Of a DNA stretch of 64,000 nucleotides, positions 24,801 through 39,800 are shown one piece after another. A program made the position numbers and the translations under genes. How positions within the stretch are numbered: the first letter of the stretch is position 1; each line of letters opens with the position of its first letter. This stretch comes from Leptasterias polaris (lineage: Eukaryota > Echinodermata > Asteroidea > Forcipulatida > Asteriidae): the NCBI GenBank assembly GCA_037783415.1, contig JAZGTN010000006.1:5518001-5582000 (forward strand), in the 5' to 3' direction. A model generated the notes under the pieces. That model was not told the origin of the DNA. It made no database searches and was given only the letters and a program-made list of their open reading frames with translations.

Positions 24801-27800
24801 AGAGAAGCAGAAAGCACCCAGAACAAGCGAGTGATAAACAAAGGGGCTTTTAAAATTATAATTCCATTACATCCATAACAAACAAGTAAACATTGTCAGA
24901 AATATTGGTAAAAGACAATCAAATTAAGCTGCCATTGGAGTTGTATAGACAAACTATTGTTGTCTTGATGTATTTCTGCAAATGAACATAAAAATTTACA
25001 TACACTGTGGTATCATGGGATGTACTCGTCACTGGTAAATCACTGTAGGCTTGGTGCAGTTACATACTACAAGCAATGAACAAGCAAACCTTGTTTGAAA
25101 AAAATATGAACCAGACATCAAATTAAAGGCAAAGTTTTCCTGTGGTTTTTGGAACTGTGTGATTGTTTTATTCCTATATTAAAATGTAGATATATAAAAA
25201 AAAACTAACCTGTTAAAATGTCATCGCATTTTCGAGAAATCGCCCACGCGGGAAGAATAATCTCGAATATAGGAATACACAATCTGAGAAGCGTATCCGA
25301 CAGTAACTGATATCTTTTCCCATAACCACATTACATCGAAGTGAAATGATTCTCAACATGCTTTTTACTGTCGAAAGCTGCTGTACTTCTCTAACCAATA
25401 CATTTTTTCTGCCATTAATTTTAAGAGTGATTTTACGTATACCCTCCCTTTCAACAGCCTTTGCAATTGTAGAGATGAACGAGTTTCCTTGCAGAGGAAC
25501 TATCATGGGATGCCATTACCTGATAAAGCACTATATGTATGTATGGATGTAATTGTAAAATTTCCATTACATCCCATAAAGGAGTGAACAAGAACGTCAT
25601 TAGAAACACCATGTATAAATGGAAGGCATCTTATTAAATTCAAAAATCTACAAGTTCAACTGTTTCAAAGAAACCCAGTTGTCTTTCTGGGAGATGTTTT
25701 ACAATGGGATGTAGTCTAGCCAACTGCCTCATCTCATCCCCCATCCCTGGAGTGCTGAATGATCTGCCATTAACCTGCAGCCTAATACAGTTATAGAAAG
25801 CTGTCCCGTGGGGTTGTACTCTGTAATGCCGGGGCATGGCCACATCATCAACTTGGCAATATTCTGATTCAGTGCGTACCTGTGTGTGTGTTGCTGATTT
25901 ACTCTAGAACTAAACCTGCATTTAGGTAACAAGTTGAATATTCTGATTCAATGCGTACCTGTATGTGTTGCTGATTTACTCTAGAACTAAAACCTGCATT
26001 TAGGTAACAAATTGAAGTCGGTGATGCATAAGATGGTTATCTGTTTCAGTGTAATGCCATCCCCTGCTGCTGATTTTCCCCAACAAGCTTGCATTGTTTA
26101 AAATCATAGTTCATAAGCAACAGAATAGGAAATGTTTTTTTGTGTGATGACTGCATCTACATGTACCTCTTATGGTAATTGTAAGTATTGTGCAGGTGCA
26201 TACCGGTATTTAAAATACCCATTACAGGGCTCGAATTTGGGGAGAAAATCCACAAGACTACAGGGCTTGTAGCTCAAAATCTTTACTGGACCAGACATTT
26301 TTTTACAAGACCAGATTCAAAATGTGAAAAAAAAAAACTTGCTGCCACAGTTTAACATGCATTTGACTGCTTTTATATGAACCCGAACTGAGACAAGTAA
26401 GGGAAGAGTATACTTGATTACTCCATGCATGGAGGAAGAAATACATGTGTTTCTTCCTCCATGATTACTCATAGAATTGAAAGATAATTTATTAGACCCA
26501 AAGTCAACACTTGAACATAATGTGTTTCTGTTATTCAATTGAAAAACACAAGACCATCGGACTTGTTAGGTCATAAGTTTACTGGCCCAACACTAAAATT
26601 ACTGGCCTCAGGCCTGTGGTCCAGTGTAAAATTCGAGCCCTGCATTACATGATGATAAAATCATATCAACACTGTTAATTCTAGTTATAATACTTTATTC
26701 AGTCATATATCACAGTAAAAAAGAAAAAAATATGAAAACCGACCCCATCCCAAAATACAGCAAGAATTGAAATAAAAATATAAAAATATGAAAACCGCCC
26801 CATTTAAATGAACAAACTACTTGTTCATGTCTTAGATCTAGATAGCAATCCAGTTGTGCAAAGTTACATTATAGTTTCAAACTGACAAACTAACACTAAG
26901 CAAGGTTTTAGCCAGGATTTGGTAAAAGGGTGTCCAAATCTGCTGGAAATTTAAAAACTGGGTGTCCAAATTGTTCACTTACAATACATTTACATGTAAA
27001 TGACAGATGAAACAGGGTGTCCAAATTTAAAACAGGGCGTCCAAAAGACACCCAGACACCCCTCTGGCTAACACTATGACACTAAGTCAATCACACCTGA
27101 ATTGTGTACACTTTGTACTGCAGATACATATTTGCATTCCAAAACACAAATCTCAGTTTCATGTCTGATTTTTATGTTGTGGCATAAACAATTGATAATA
27201 TTGTAGCAAAAATAAAATTAATATTGTTGGCATAAGGCCTGGGCTCCACAGACTACATGTACTTCATAGACTACATGTACTTCATACGTTTTACACATGT
27301 GAGCCATAAAATGAGATGAATGCTGGTCTAGTCTAGCATACACATTTGTCATTAATCTAGAGCAGCATGCCACGCGCCTCATTTTACGACTAATACGTGT
27401 GCAGAATGTATTTGCGATTAGTTTTTTTTATTGATTTGCGTTTAGGTATCACACTTTGCATGAGATAAGAATTGATACACACTTTAAGATCAATCTGATC
27501 TCTTTGGAAAATCAAGCTTTGGTGTATTTATCCAAGAGGCATGGCCATTTCCCAATTGAAGAGTGAATTTTATTAGAAAATGGAACAGTTTGTTGGTAAA
27601 TTGTTAAAACGGCGCCAAGGCCAAGATCAGGGCAAAAAAGGTTTTGGCCTCTGGGAAATAGCTAGCCTGAAACACACCAACCTTACATCATGATTTGCTG
27701 TATACGACATATGGAAACATAAGACGCTCTGCTATAGGAGCATGTTGCTCACATAATGTTGTTTTTCAAGCTTAAACGCAAATTCACTTTCTTGCAATTG

Positions 27801-30800
27801 GAGGGAAAGAGTAAACAAGTGGTTACGTGGTCTGCGACACTGCAAGATACAACTGCAGCGGGAGCCTTATTCTGTATCATGTATTCACCCTGGCTTTGTA
27901 TAGTCGGGCCTTGTTGATTCATTCATGGCATGGAGTCCTTGGGGTTTTTTTTCCTTCAACTGGAGAGCAAGACGTTTCCTTGTTACACAGGAACCTCCAT
28001 GTATGTGCATTTATCTAGAACAGTCAATTGACGCTGATGAAAGGTTGACACAGATGGCTCGCCAAAGGGGGATGGGGAGGGGGGGGGGGGTGCATGAAGG
28101 GCAAGAACAGAAGAACAAATAGGGAGGGATGAGATGAGCTCTCATAATCAGTCATGAGAATTACCCAACAAGAATAACAGTTAACAGTTGTAAATCTGTC
28201 GGGGGGGGGGGGGGGGGGATATTGTTATTTACACATGTACTCAATGTAATGATGCAGATGCGTTGAAAGAGTTGGTGGCTCTGAAAAGAGCCTGGTTTAT
28301 TGATTCTCACAATTTAGAAATGTGTGATCTGGCCAACAGTGGCATAACCAGACATTTTTTATTGAGGGGGGGGGGGGGGAGCAGGGGGAGTACATAAACT
28401 TGGGGATATTGAAATTATTGTATGGACAAATTTATTTCTGATTTTGTTGGGGGGGGGGGGGGGGGGTGATGAGAGGGGAGAGCAAGGGTTTGAGTGAGCA
28501 TGGGAGGCCCCCCCCCCCCCCCCCCCCCCCCCCAATCTGATTACACCACTGCTGGCCACTATCAGGAGGCTTCAAGTTGTAAGTGTTGTAATAGAGGGAA
28601 ATCCATATAGTGTTAACACTAAACGTTTGATAGTTTGTGCAAAGATCAATGGCAGATTCAGTTTAAAAAAACACCCAGCTTTACATGTTACAATTTGCAT
28701 TTAGGCTACATGTAGCTTCCTGGTTTGTCCTCTCCAAGTATCATAAAATTGACATGGACTTACTGATAGGCATGATCATACCATAGAGAAAGGACCACGG
28801 GTCCTTTCTCTATGATCATACATATACTTAGCCTTTCAAATGAGTATAATAAGAGTTGACATGGATGTTGAAATACCTTGAGGCATGATGGCCATGGCAG
28901 TGGGCAAAGGAAGCCAGCCATTTACTGGCTGATGTTTTATGTCCGGGCACAAGGCCAATTCAGGCCAGGGTATTTTTACTTCAGCTTGCAGAGAGCTGAG
29001 AGACAGTTATCTACATGTTGCAATGACCTGTGCTCAACCATGATTCCTTCCTCCATGGCTCAACTATCTACCACCAATGACCTCTGCTCAGCTCACTTAT
29101 ATAGACCATGTGACCTGTTACATCATATGTTTACAAAAGAGCAGCAGGGCCTGGACTTTCTGGTAGGCACAATTTGTATGCAGCTCAATACAAAAACATA
29201 AAATATGCATTTTATTGAAATTGCAGTGTCTGATTGTTCTCAACTTTTGATATGAAGAAAGGGGGCTCATATCAAAACTTGTTCAAAGGTATCTTGTTTT
29301 TATGTGGAAATTATGTCACAAAAAGGAAACAATTTCCCATGTGACCCGTGTAATATCTTGCCTGCCAGAAAGGCACTGGAATGTACAAGATCCCTCTTTT
29401 TGTAAACAAAGGTTATATATGGTCTATAGACCATTTGATACTGTGATATGGGCCTCATCTCATAAATCTTATCAGCACAGAAATTTGCTTAGTGCAGAAA
29501 TTACATGCTTAGCAGAAATAAGCTTCCTGCCAAAACGCAGGGAGTGGCAGATGATGAGGAAGGAACCTATCTAGGTGTGCCATATGCAATCACGAGTCAC
29601 AAGAATTCAAAAGTTTGATGCACTTCCCCACAAAACTGTATTGGATGATCACACTATTCCATATGCAATCATGAGTCGCAAGAATTCAAAAGTTTGATGC
29701 ACTTCCCCACAAAACTGTATCGATGATCATGAGTATAAAGAGGTACAGTGAAACAGTCATTTAAATTTTGAACCAAAAACAGGAAGATGATCACAGTGGG
29801 TCATCAGCAGGGTGTGGGGACGAAGGGACAAAATACTAGTCATTGCTGGTCATCAACTCAATCAAAAACACTATTTGGGTTTTCTGGTTTGATGGTATCA
29901 CTCAGGCTTCATACCAAAAACATATCTACAGAGTCATCTACCCCTCTCATCCATTCATATCATAATTACATGTATGCTTAAAACGCTTGGTTTTTCCTGC
30001 CATTTTTACAGTTCAGTTGGCAGAAGGCAAATGCAATTAGCACCAAGTATTTTCTAATAATGGGAAACCTTGTAGTGCATATTTGCATCAAAGAATGCCC
30101 ATTGAAGGACATTATATTTTGCCATTGATTTGAAATGATGGCTAATTTTGTCCCAGGTTGTGTGTGTGTGTGTGTGTGAGTAGGTAACCACATTCAAACC
30201 TGGGACCTATAGGCTATAACAAAAGAGGACAATAGGTCCATGGTTGCTATCACACAAAGAGTTGAACAAAGGAGGGTCCACGATTGCAGGCTGTTACACA
30301 CTTGTGTTTGTGTGTGGGGGTGGGGGGGGGGGGGGGTGGGGTTTCAAGGTTGGATCTTCAAGAAACAAATGCACCATAGGCCTGAAGACTTTTTGTTGTG
30401 CCATCTTGTTTTTCTCTCATTCAAGTCTAGTAAAAGTAAGTCTAGTAAAAGTGAGGCTAGAAGGGCAAAATAATCTGGTGCGTTTTTTGATATAAAGATA
30501 ACTGGTATGCATTATTGTTAGTGGTGTCAGGGAAGTTGACAGACATGGTGGCAGTAGGATAATGATACATTTTATCAATTTGTATTACAACATGTGGTAC
30601 AGTTGTTTATTTTATAAATTATATTATAAATTTGATACAGTACCTTAACCTTGTAGTCTTTACTCTGTAACTGTTTACCATTCCCAGATTGTCCAAACTA
30701 TATTGAGTAAGAAACATCTTCACTTCCAGGCTTCTGTACTTTTCATTTTCCTGTTTTGATGAAGTCTGTATATTTATCTGAACATGTTCCAGCATGTATG

Positions 30801-33800
30801 AAAAGCATGTTTAGTGCATTATCCTCTTCAAATGCTGGTATGTCAAAATACACAGTAAACATCTCTTGTCAATCGTTTCAATTGTTTGTTTCAAGTTCCT
30901 GGTTTCAAAACCAAGATTTTTGTTTTTTTTTGTTTTAGTTTAAATATATTATGTAAGTATTCAGATTTTTTCATAAATTTCCTTGCATCTTTTTCTTATT
31001 ATTGTCTATACCCATTGTTACCAAATGTTTGGACTTAAAAAAAGCTTTCCTTATTAATTTTACAATTGCTGTGTATTGAATTGAATGACATAATCAGGGC
31101 TCCAATTTTACACTGGATGGAAGGCCCAAAGGCTAGTGATTTTAGCATCCGGCCAGTAAACTCCAGACTGGACAAGTCTGGTGGTCTTGTGTTTTTCAAT
31201 TGAGTAATACCTCAGTGTATGTCTTATCTCTTTTTATAAAGAAAAATGATGTTCAAATGTTGACTTTGAGTCTGATAATATTTCAATTCTGTTGAGTATA
31301 AAAACATGTACTAACCCATAAGACAAGTTCAATCTTCCCTTAGTGCTTTTTCAAATAAAAAGTTTACTACAAGCCTTGTGGTCTTGTGGAATTTTACCCT
31401 ACTATCGAACTCTGAATGATAGCAGTATGGTAAGGATTTTTATGAACACGTACTTGTAAAGGAACTCTGTAAATTAGAAACCACAGTGTGACTTTTCATC
31501 CATCCACATACTGCAAGTTGTCATCAAAGTAAGACTTCATGTAAAAGAGTTGCTATAAACGTATACGATACGCCTTCAACTGTAGACTCGTTTTCTCTTG
31601 AGACCCCAGCTGTGTAAATTCCATGCTGATTTAGTTTCAGCGAGTCAGAGAGAAGACGACAGAATGGATCTTAGGTCCTCTGAGCACTGGATGCACTAGC
31701 TCCTGGAAATCTGATTGTGTGCTGAGGGTTTGCAAGAACAAATCTTGTTATTGTGAGGGACAAAAAGCTGAAACAATTGAAACTACATTTGGGTGCAGGA
31801 GTTAAAATGTATTGTACTGTATTTGTACATCGAGAAAACAAGTCTGGAGAAAAGTTTGTGTGTCTTTTTTGTCTTTCTTTTTTTACTTTAAAGCATGAAA
31901 CGGGTTATTTATGGCAGTTTTATTCTTTTCATTTAATTCCTTTATCGTATAATGAAACTTAATTCATTATTGCCCATTTTCAATCGCATTTTTATTCTTG
32001 TTAGTTATGAAATGGTTTTAATATATGTTAAATTTCCATCCGGGATGAAGAACATTATTTTGTTTTACCCATACACCGATGTGTGTAAGCCACTGTATAC
32101 TCGAGTCCTGTGAAAAAAACCCACAGGCATACCTTGGGTGGGATTCGAACCCATGATCTTTGCCATTCTAGAGCAGATGTCTTACCACTAGAGCACCGAG
32201 ATTGCCCAGTTGCTAGGGGCAGTTTGAATCCTAATAATAAAACCAAATAAGGTTCTTTATCCTTGATGCAAATTTAACATCTATTAAATTGTTGTGGTAT
32301 CCGCTGCTAAAATATAGGATTCGAACTGCCTCTAGCTACCAGGCAATCTCAGTGATGTAGTGGTAAGGCATCTGCTCTAGGTTGGCAAAGGTTGTGGGTT
32401 CAAATCCCAAGCAGGTAATAAGCCTGTGGACTTTTTTTCACAGGACTCAGAAAATATACATTGCTCAGGAATACACAGCGCTTATACACACATCGGTGTA
32501 TGGGTATTTACACTCATTTTTATAAAGTGATTAGTGTAACACTTTACATTGGTTGTTCTAAAATACTTCTATAGAAAACAATTGTGAACAAAATTTAATA
32601 GATACTAAAGGTCTATTGTTTTCCTCATTGATATAATACTAATATTTGTGTATTATTATGGGATGTTTTGCTTCCAGTTGTCAGGTATCAAAAGTCAACT
32701 GTACCGTACTGCAGCAATAAATACATCTGCTCCAAGCAATATGAAATGTACTCTTGTCCAAGTGGCTGGCATGCAATACATGTTACCATGGTGACAGCCA
32801 TTTTTATGTGTCCAAGATAAGAAGTAAACAAAGCTACACAGTGAACGCTGACACTTATGTGTGGCCCTCACTTGCACTGTGTTTACATAGTACTCGAGTC
32901 CATCAGGCGCAATTATTAAAATTAATAATTATTGAAAATGAAATGCTTAGACTTTGCTGTGTACAGTGGCAATGAACTTTTTCTTTATAAGTAGAATACC
33001 CTTTAAGATAAAGCCTTCATCATTATCAACTTTCTATTATTGACTTTTTTTTTGTGGTAGCATATAATAAATGGAAAGGTTAGTTTTTGTTTGTCCATTT
33101 TTTCTCCTGACTTGATTACAATGATTTTGAAAGCGGAAAAGGGTTTGTAACTAATTAGCTGGGGGAAAATGATAGTTTTATCTAAAAAGGGAAGTTGCAT
33201 ACATTTGAATCAAATAATTAAATAGTATGATTTGAAATCATCTGCCAGGAAACATGAATTTCATCAGCGCAATTTATTGGTAAGATTATATTTTATTGAA
33301 AACATGACCAGTTAAAAAAATATATATATAGTTTGATGTTTCTTTAAAAAAAAGAGAAGAGGAAAAAGAAAAGAAAAGATAAACAGAAAAAAAGATAAAC
33401 AGAAAAAAAGAGCTCAGCCAAGAACTAGTGCTGTTCCATTCTTTAAACAATTTGATTTGAACCGCTGAATTGTTTTAATCTAGGCCTATTATATAAATGT
33501 AGATATAAACAATCCTGTGAAACTGTCATTTCAAAAGGTGGTAGTAATTTTGAAATATCGCCGAAAATCCGGAGCAGATATGTCCACGCAGGAAGAATAA
33601 TCCGTAATTGGAATAGACCATGTTACATTTATTTACAAAAAGAGTGACCTAATATGTTCTAATGCATTTCCTGACAGGCAAAATACTACACTTGTCATAC
33701 GGGAAAATTTACATTTTGTGTCACAATTTTCACATAATTTCAAGAGTTACCAAAGTAACAGCTGTACACCTTTTGAGATGTTCCCCCTTTCTTTATATAA

Positions 33801-36800
33801 AAAGTTGAGACAATTCAGACAGTGCAATCTCCATAAAACATAAGATTTACTGTTTTCTTCCATTGAGCTGCGTACAAACTGTGCCTGCAGGAAGTCCAGG
33901 CTTTTGGGCTCTTTTGTAAACATGTGATGTCACAGGTCACATGGTCTATACACAATCTGAAAAACATTTCTGACAGTCGTTTCTGATATCTTTTTCTATA
34001 AAACTGATTTATTTTTCCATAACCACACTACTTTTTAAGTGAAATGTTTCTCAGTCAAAGTGCTTTGTATATCTATCGAAAGCTGCTGTACTTCTAACCA
34101 ATTAGTTTTTATTGGCATTAATTTTAAGAGTGATTACCAAACGTATACCTTCCCTTTAAGCAGACAGTAGAGTAGAACATGTATATTTACCAGTCTTCTA
34201 TAGTGTTCTATTAAGTATGCAGAATTTAAAATGATTAAGTGCTACCTCAATAAACAAACATGAACATGAATATGGAAGCTTAACACTTCCCCTATGAAAG
34301 TAAAATGATGTGTCTTTCAGCAATTTGTCAAATGCCAAGGTTGGTTAATGGAAGGTAAAGACAACTCTCTGTATTTAAAGTAATTGCCCCAGACTGCATA
34401 CATATTATTATGTCATTGCTTCCAACTGGGAAATGAATTGTGTGTTTTGTTTGCCTTCGTTGTGACCTTGTGGAACACAAGCTGTTGCTGTGAAACAAAA
34501 TATATATATATATCAGGTTTTCCCGCCTTGTTTTTTCAGTAACTGCTTTCATTTTTGCCGAAAAAAACCCACTGTGCAGCGAAGACATGATGTACAGGAA
34601 GTTTGAAGTGAAAAAGTGGTTGAGTTTTTCATATTCCTGGAGGGGAAATGTATAAAAGAATAAGATTTTAAAATTGAAATGTTTGAATACGTCAAGTACA
34701 CATGTACTTTATAACAAGGTTCATTATGAGTTTGTGTCTTGCGGTAATTTTTTAGCAACCAGAAATTTCATTTATTACTTAAAGTTTGAAGGTTCCATTA
34801 TTGCTGAGTTAGGATGCAACCTTCCGCCACACAGTTAAAAAAGGGAAACCGAAATTGCTGTGTACATCATAAAAATAAACAGACGTTCTTGAGAAATTTG
34901 GAGAATTACTTCAATAGGAAAAATGTACTGCATTCTTTAGAAAATCAGGAGTTATTTTAGTCACTAACATAACCTTTGACAATATTCGTGGATTGGAAAG
35001 ACAATTAAGAGGAGGCGTTCAATTGAATGTATATAAACATCCCAAAATGAAAATATTCTGATAGAAATTCTGATTGAAACCAAATTAACCTTAGAAAAAA
35101 CCAAATTTGAACTAAGAATGGAACATGAGCTTTTTTCAAAAGCCTGTCATTCTTAAAAGTCGGATAGTATTTGCTTTTGTGTGAAATCCTTTAAAGCTCT
35201 TTAATAAAAAAATTATTAATACAAAATTAAGGATGTTGATGTAGTTAGGTACATTCAAAATATGGACTAAAATTTAAAAAAGGCGGGAAAGGTATGATTG
35301 TTCATGCATTAAGGCCATGTTTGAAAAATATTTAAGCTATTGAAAAACAGAATTGATTGCAACACAACACATGAGAACATTCCTACACAATTTAATAACA
35401 TCATGCCAGCACTCTTGCAATCGATCTTCCGAATCCAAACCTTGAAAGCTTTTTTCCTTTCTGTGAATGTCTTAAGCAAACAGCGAGGGTTTCCTGTATT
35501 TGCGTACGAATGGATTTTGATAGGTGCGCTTTTGTTGCGGCATTTGGACACCTTGCTCTTTGTAAGTGGTGGATGTAATGGAACACCCACTAAAACTGAA
35601 TACACAGATTACAAAACCAGAGAGAGGGAAAAAATTGGGAACAAAAGACTGCTTTTGCGTCACATGGGTAATGAGTAATGAAACAAAACAGTCGCCATGG
35701 AAACTGTCTCTCTAGTGGTTACAGGAGAGTTGAGAAGCCATTTTATTGGCAGTCATGCATAAATATTTGGATAGGAGTAGATTGTGTGAGTTATTTTCTG
35801 TATAACTTTTACTGAAATCTTCTACAGGATGCTGCCATTTTCTTAGTCCTCAATCCATGTGTTAGAAAAAAACCTTCAAATTGTTGATTTTTTTGAGAAA
35901 TAGTGAATAGAAAATCTTAAAATGATTAACCAAATTTTTTCGTCATTTCATGTGCTCATAATTCATAAATAAAATGTCCGATCTGGTTGAAGAACTTTCA
36001 GCATCTTACTCGAATGAGCTGTTCTACATCCAGTACAAAAATTAGGTTCAACATTCTGAAAATGACGGAGTAACAATCAAGTTTTAGAAGTTAGGGTATT
36101 TAATATCATAGGATAAATAAAGCTTTTGAATTGAAATGAATTGAATAGATGCTGCAAAACTGTTGGAATTATGATAACTGTAAAAATAACGGCTATTTAA
36201 GAAATGTGGTGGGGAAAAAAACCCAATATTTTGTTATAAATATTTCTTAAATTGTTGCTATGAATACAGTGAAGTGCAAACTGAGATTTATTTTTGTATG
36301 AGTTGATAACCGACGGGGAGCAATAGCGACGTCCTTGCATGGGTTGGATTCTTTTGATTCTCATCCCAGGATGTAATAATTACAATAACCCTTGACCATC
36401 ATGTGAAAGATTGACACAGACATATTATACCTCATCTCCAAGTGTGGGCAAGGGACTGCACACGGGTTGCCTGCTGATGGATGCTGTGCCTGGTTCCCCT
36501 GTGCATGGTTCCCTGTACAGGAACATGCCATCGTCAACTGTGGTTGTTATTATCATCTGATGGAACTCACTTGACCAACGAGGTTGTTTTAATGAACTCT
36601 GTGTATGAACACTTCTCAGTCATTTTCTGTCTTCATAAAGGATAAGATAATTAAGTGAACGGCAAAGTGAACAGCATGGACGTGGTATGCTGTAATGAAG
36701 TTGAACTTGATTGATCACCTGTTGTGATTTCTTGATATCCTTTTTCTTGGATGTCCTAATAACAATGCCGGGTGTTTTTCACTACTCGTGCCCAAAGGCG

Positions 36801-39800
36801 TTTAATGGACAATCATACTGGATGGTGAAATCTCCCTATTGATAATACCTGGACTTAAATGATATAAGGACTTTGTTATCTGGCATCTGGTTTGGCTTCA
36901 CCGAGGGATCATGCAGGAGTTTGCTGAAATTGCAGGGACTGATTCCGTCTAGAGAAATTTTTCAAAGCAAAATATTTACACTGAACGTGTTCCTGAACTC
37001 TGAAGGCTAAAATTCAGTGGCGAATAATGATTTTTTGAGGAGCTATCCGATACATTTTGTGTAGTATTTTACTATGCTCTGCAAAGGAAACCTATCGCTA
37101 CATTGTTTCAGTTGTGATGTGGTGGTACTGGTACATCAAGGGACTCTTGAGTTGAGTATTATTAGTGTCATAAGACATGATGGTTGATTACTGACGTAAA
37201 CTCTCGGTAATTATTAATTGGTTCATCGAGTTAGATGGTCTCTCAGGTGATCTGTATGTAACCAGGACAAACAGTTGTAGAATTGAAGATGGGATCCTGT
37301 TACGCTGGTGTGTATACTCAGAAGGTATGAATCGATGCATTTAGGAGTTTAACCAGAATTGTTGTGTGTCTTTTTAAATGATCTGCAGGGAAGAGGTGGT
37401 TAGAGTGAAATGATAAAGTATCATTATTACAATATCTGCTTTGTGTAAAGAAATGAAGTGGTTATACTGTAAGTAGGCGGAATCATCTCTAGAGAACACA
37501 CAAAAGAAAAATTTAAAGCATATGTACAGCATTGGCAATTGTCAAAGACCGGTGTCCGCACTTGATGTGACCCAACACACACACGGAATAACAAACCTGT
37601 AAAAGTTCAAGCTCAATCGGTCATTGGAGTTACGAGAAAATAGTGAAAAACCCCTAATACTTTCTGTTTTACTTTCTGCAAATGATGTTTTAAAAGTAGA
37701 AGATAATAATCCACACAAATATGCCGCCAAACATCGTGTTTTGGACTGGCAATACCAAAACAAATTTTGTTTACTCATAGCATTTCAATCAAAAATATTT
37801 CAATGGAAGTTTTCCCGTCATGACTGCCTCTGAAACCATTTAAGTGTTGTGCAAATCTTTGAACTTTTATATTTTCAATCTTACCAATGTTTTAAAGGGT
37901 CTGTATACATTTGGTAATCACTGTAAATATTAATGTTAATAAAAACCTATTGGTTAGAAGCCTACAGCAGCTTTCGATAGTATGAAGCATTTGACTTGTC
38001 GTGTGGTTATGTGAAAATGTATCAGTTTTTATGCCCTCAAATTTGAATCTGAGAAACGTTTCTGTCAGAAACGCTTCTCAAATTGTGTATTCTTATTAGG
38101 AATTATTCTTCCTGCGTGGAGACACATGCTCCGGCTTTTTGTCGATAGCTCAAAAACGCGACCACCTTTTAAATCGTATATAGGGCCTACCTACATTTGT
38201 ATAGGAAAAAAACAATCGAACGGTTCCAAAAACCAAAGGCATACTTTGCCTTTAAACCCTCTGTAATTACAAAAAGCTAAAAAGTCAGTACGTTACTTAG
38301 AATCTTTTGCTCACACAGCTAGAATTTGTGCTTAATCCTCTTAAAAATGTAGTGACTGTAGGCACAGAATCTTAGCAGCATTGTGGAATTGAGTTGCATG
38401 TAAGCATACATGTACCTACTGCATTCATTCCAAGATTGAAACCTCAAACTGATCTTGCTTTACACTGTAATTTTAGCAATATGAAGCATAGCTCTAAAGC
38501 CTAATTAATGCAATACATGTACCTTATTCTTAAGTTTTAAAAAACCCAACAATAAGCAATTATTGCAAAACAAATTTTTGTTCAATCTAAATGTATGCAA
38601 TCCTAATGGATTTGCTTTTAAGGTAATTCTTATCATGATTGCCAATGTTCCAGGAAGTACCTTGTCATCGATCACCAAGGACTTAGATTTTGATCAAAAA
38701 ACTTTTTCTTTTTGTTCCTCTTTGTTTATCCCTCTGGACATTTTTGCAGAGTGTAATTGTCATGTGGATAGTCATCAGACACTTGTTATTACAGGACTTT
38801 AGTAATGTACATTTAATTGGTTTTTAATGAGAGTGCACTTTACAAACATAATTGGTTACTTGGTGTTTTTAATGTTTTTTTAATGGTTTTGTCAAACTTG
38901 TTTTGGGTCCACATTTATTTAAGGTTTTTAGTTGGGGTCAGATGAAGTGGAATTTTGCAAAATGGTTTTTAAAACCTCCAATTGAATTGTTTTTGTCAAT
39001 ATTCTTCATCCATATCATAATACTATCTGGGCAGATTAATGAAAGATGATATAGGTGCACAAACTTGCATAATGCGCAATGCTGCTGGTACGCTGTGGTC
39101 ACGCGCATGTTTTACGCACCAAGACCAGCTATTGTCCTATGCTCTGCCTTCTTTTGCGTCAGTGAGGGCGCTATTTTAGAGTGTGGCATCACATGTAAGG
39201 TGTCTATTGAAAAACTGTATGTCTATAGGACTTCAGAGAACACTAAGAGTAAGATGACATGCTATGGATTTTAGAAGACTGGGAGTAGGGTCAGGTCAGA
39301 TTCTCAGGCACCAAGTGAAAAAAAAAGAGTTTCCAAAACTCATCCATGGCTCTGGCTTGGACTCTGCCATCAATTTTGGAGCAGTGTGCATTCAACATCC
39401 AATTTAGTCCAAAGCCAGATCTTTTTAGCTGAGGTTTGGGATGTCATTGACACATGTGCGATTTTATTCAATCAAGCCACTTATTAAACAGTGCATTAAC
39501 ATTTTTGGTGAAAACATCTTTTCTATAGAGGTTTAGGCGAATGGTGTACTTTGATACTTGGATAGTTCTTTTAGTTCATGTGACACAAATGAATCTCACA
39601 AAATGGTCTTGAAAATAAATCGTCTTACAAATAATAATAGAGAGAGAGATAAAATCTGATGATGATTGTTTGCATGCGATTATGAATTATGAGACAATTT
39701 GTATCTTAAAGGGACACGTTGCCTTGGATCGGGCGAGGTGGTCTATGAAAAGCGTTTGAAACCATTTGTTATGAAATGCATATGGTTAGAATGATGTTTT

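Noticed and set aside
28359..28559. Minus-strand frame rich in Gly and Pro.
   Set aside because: It is a by-product of the poly-G/poly-C tracts in a MITE, not a protein.
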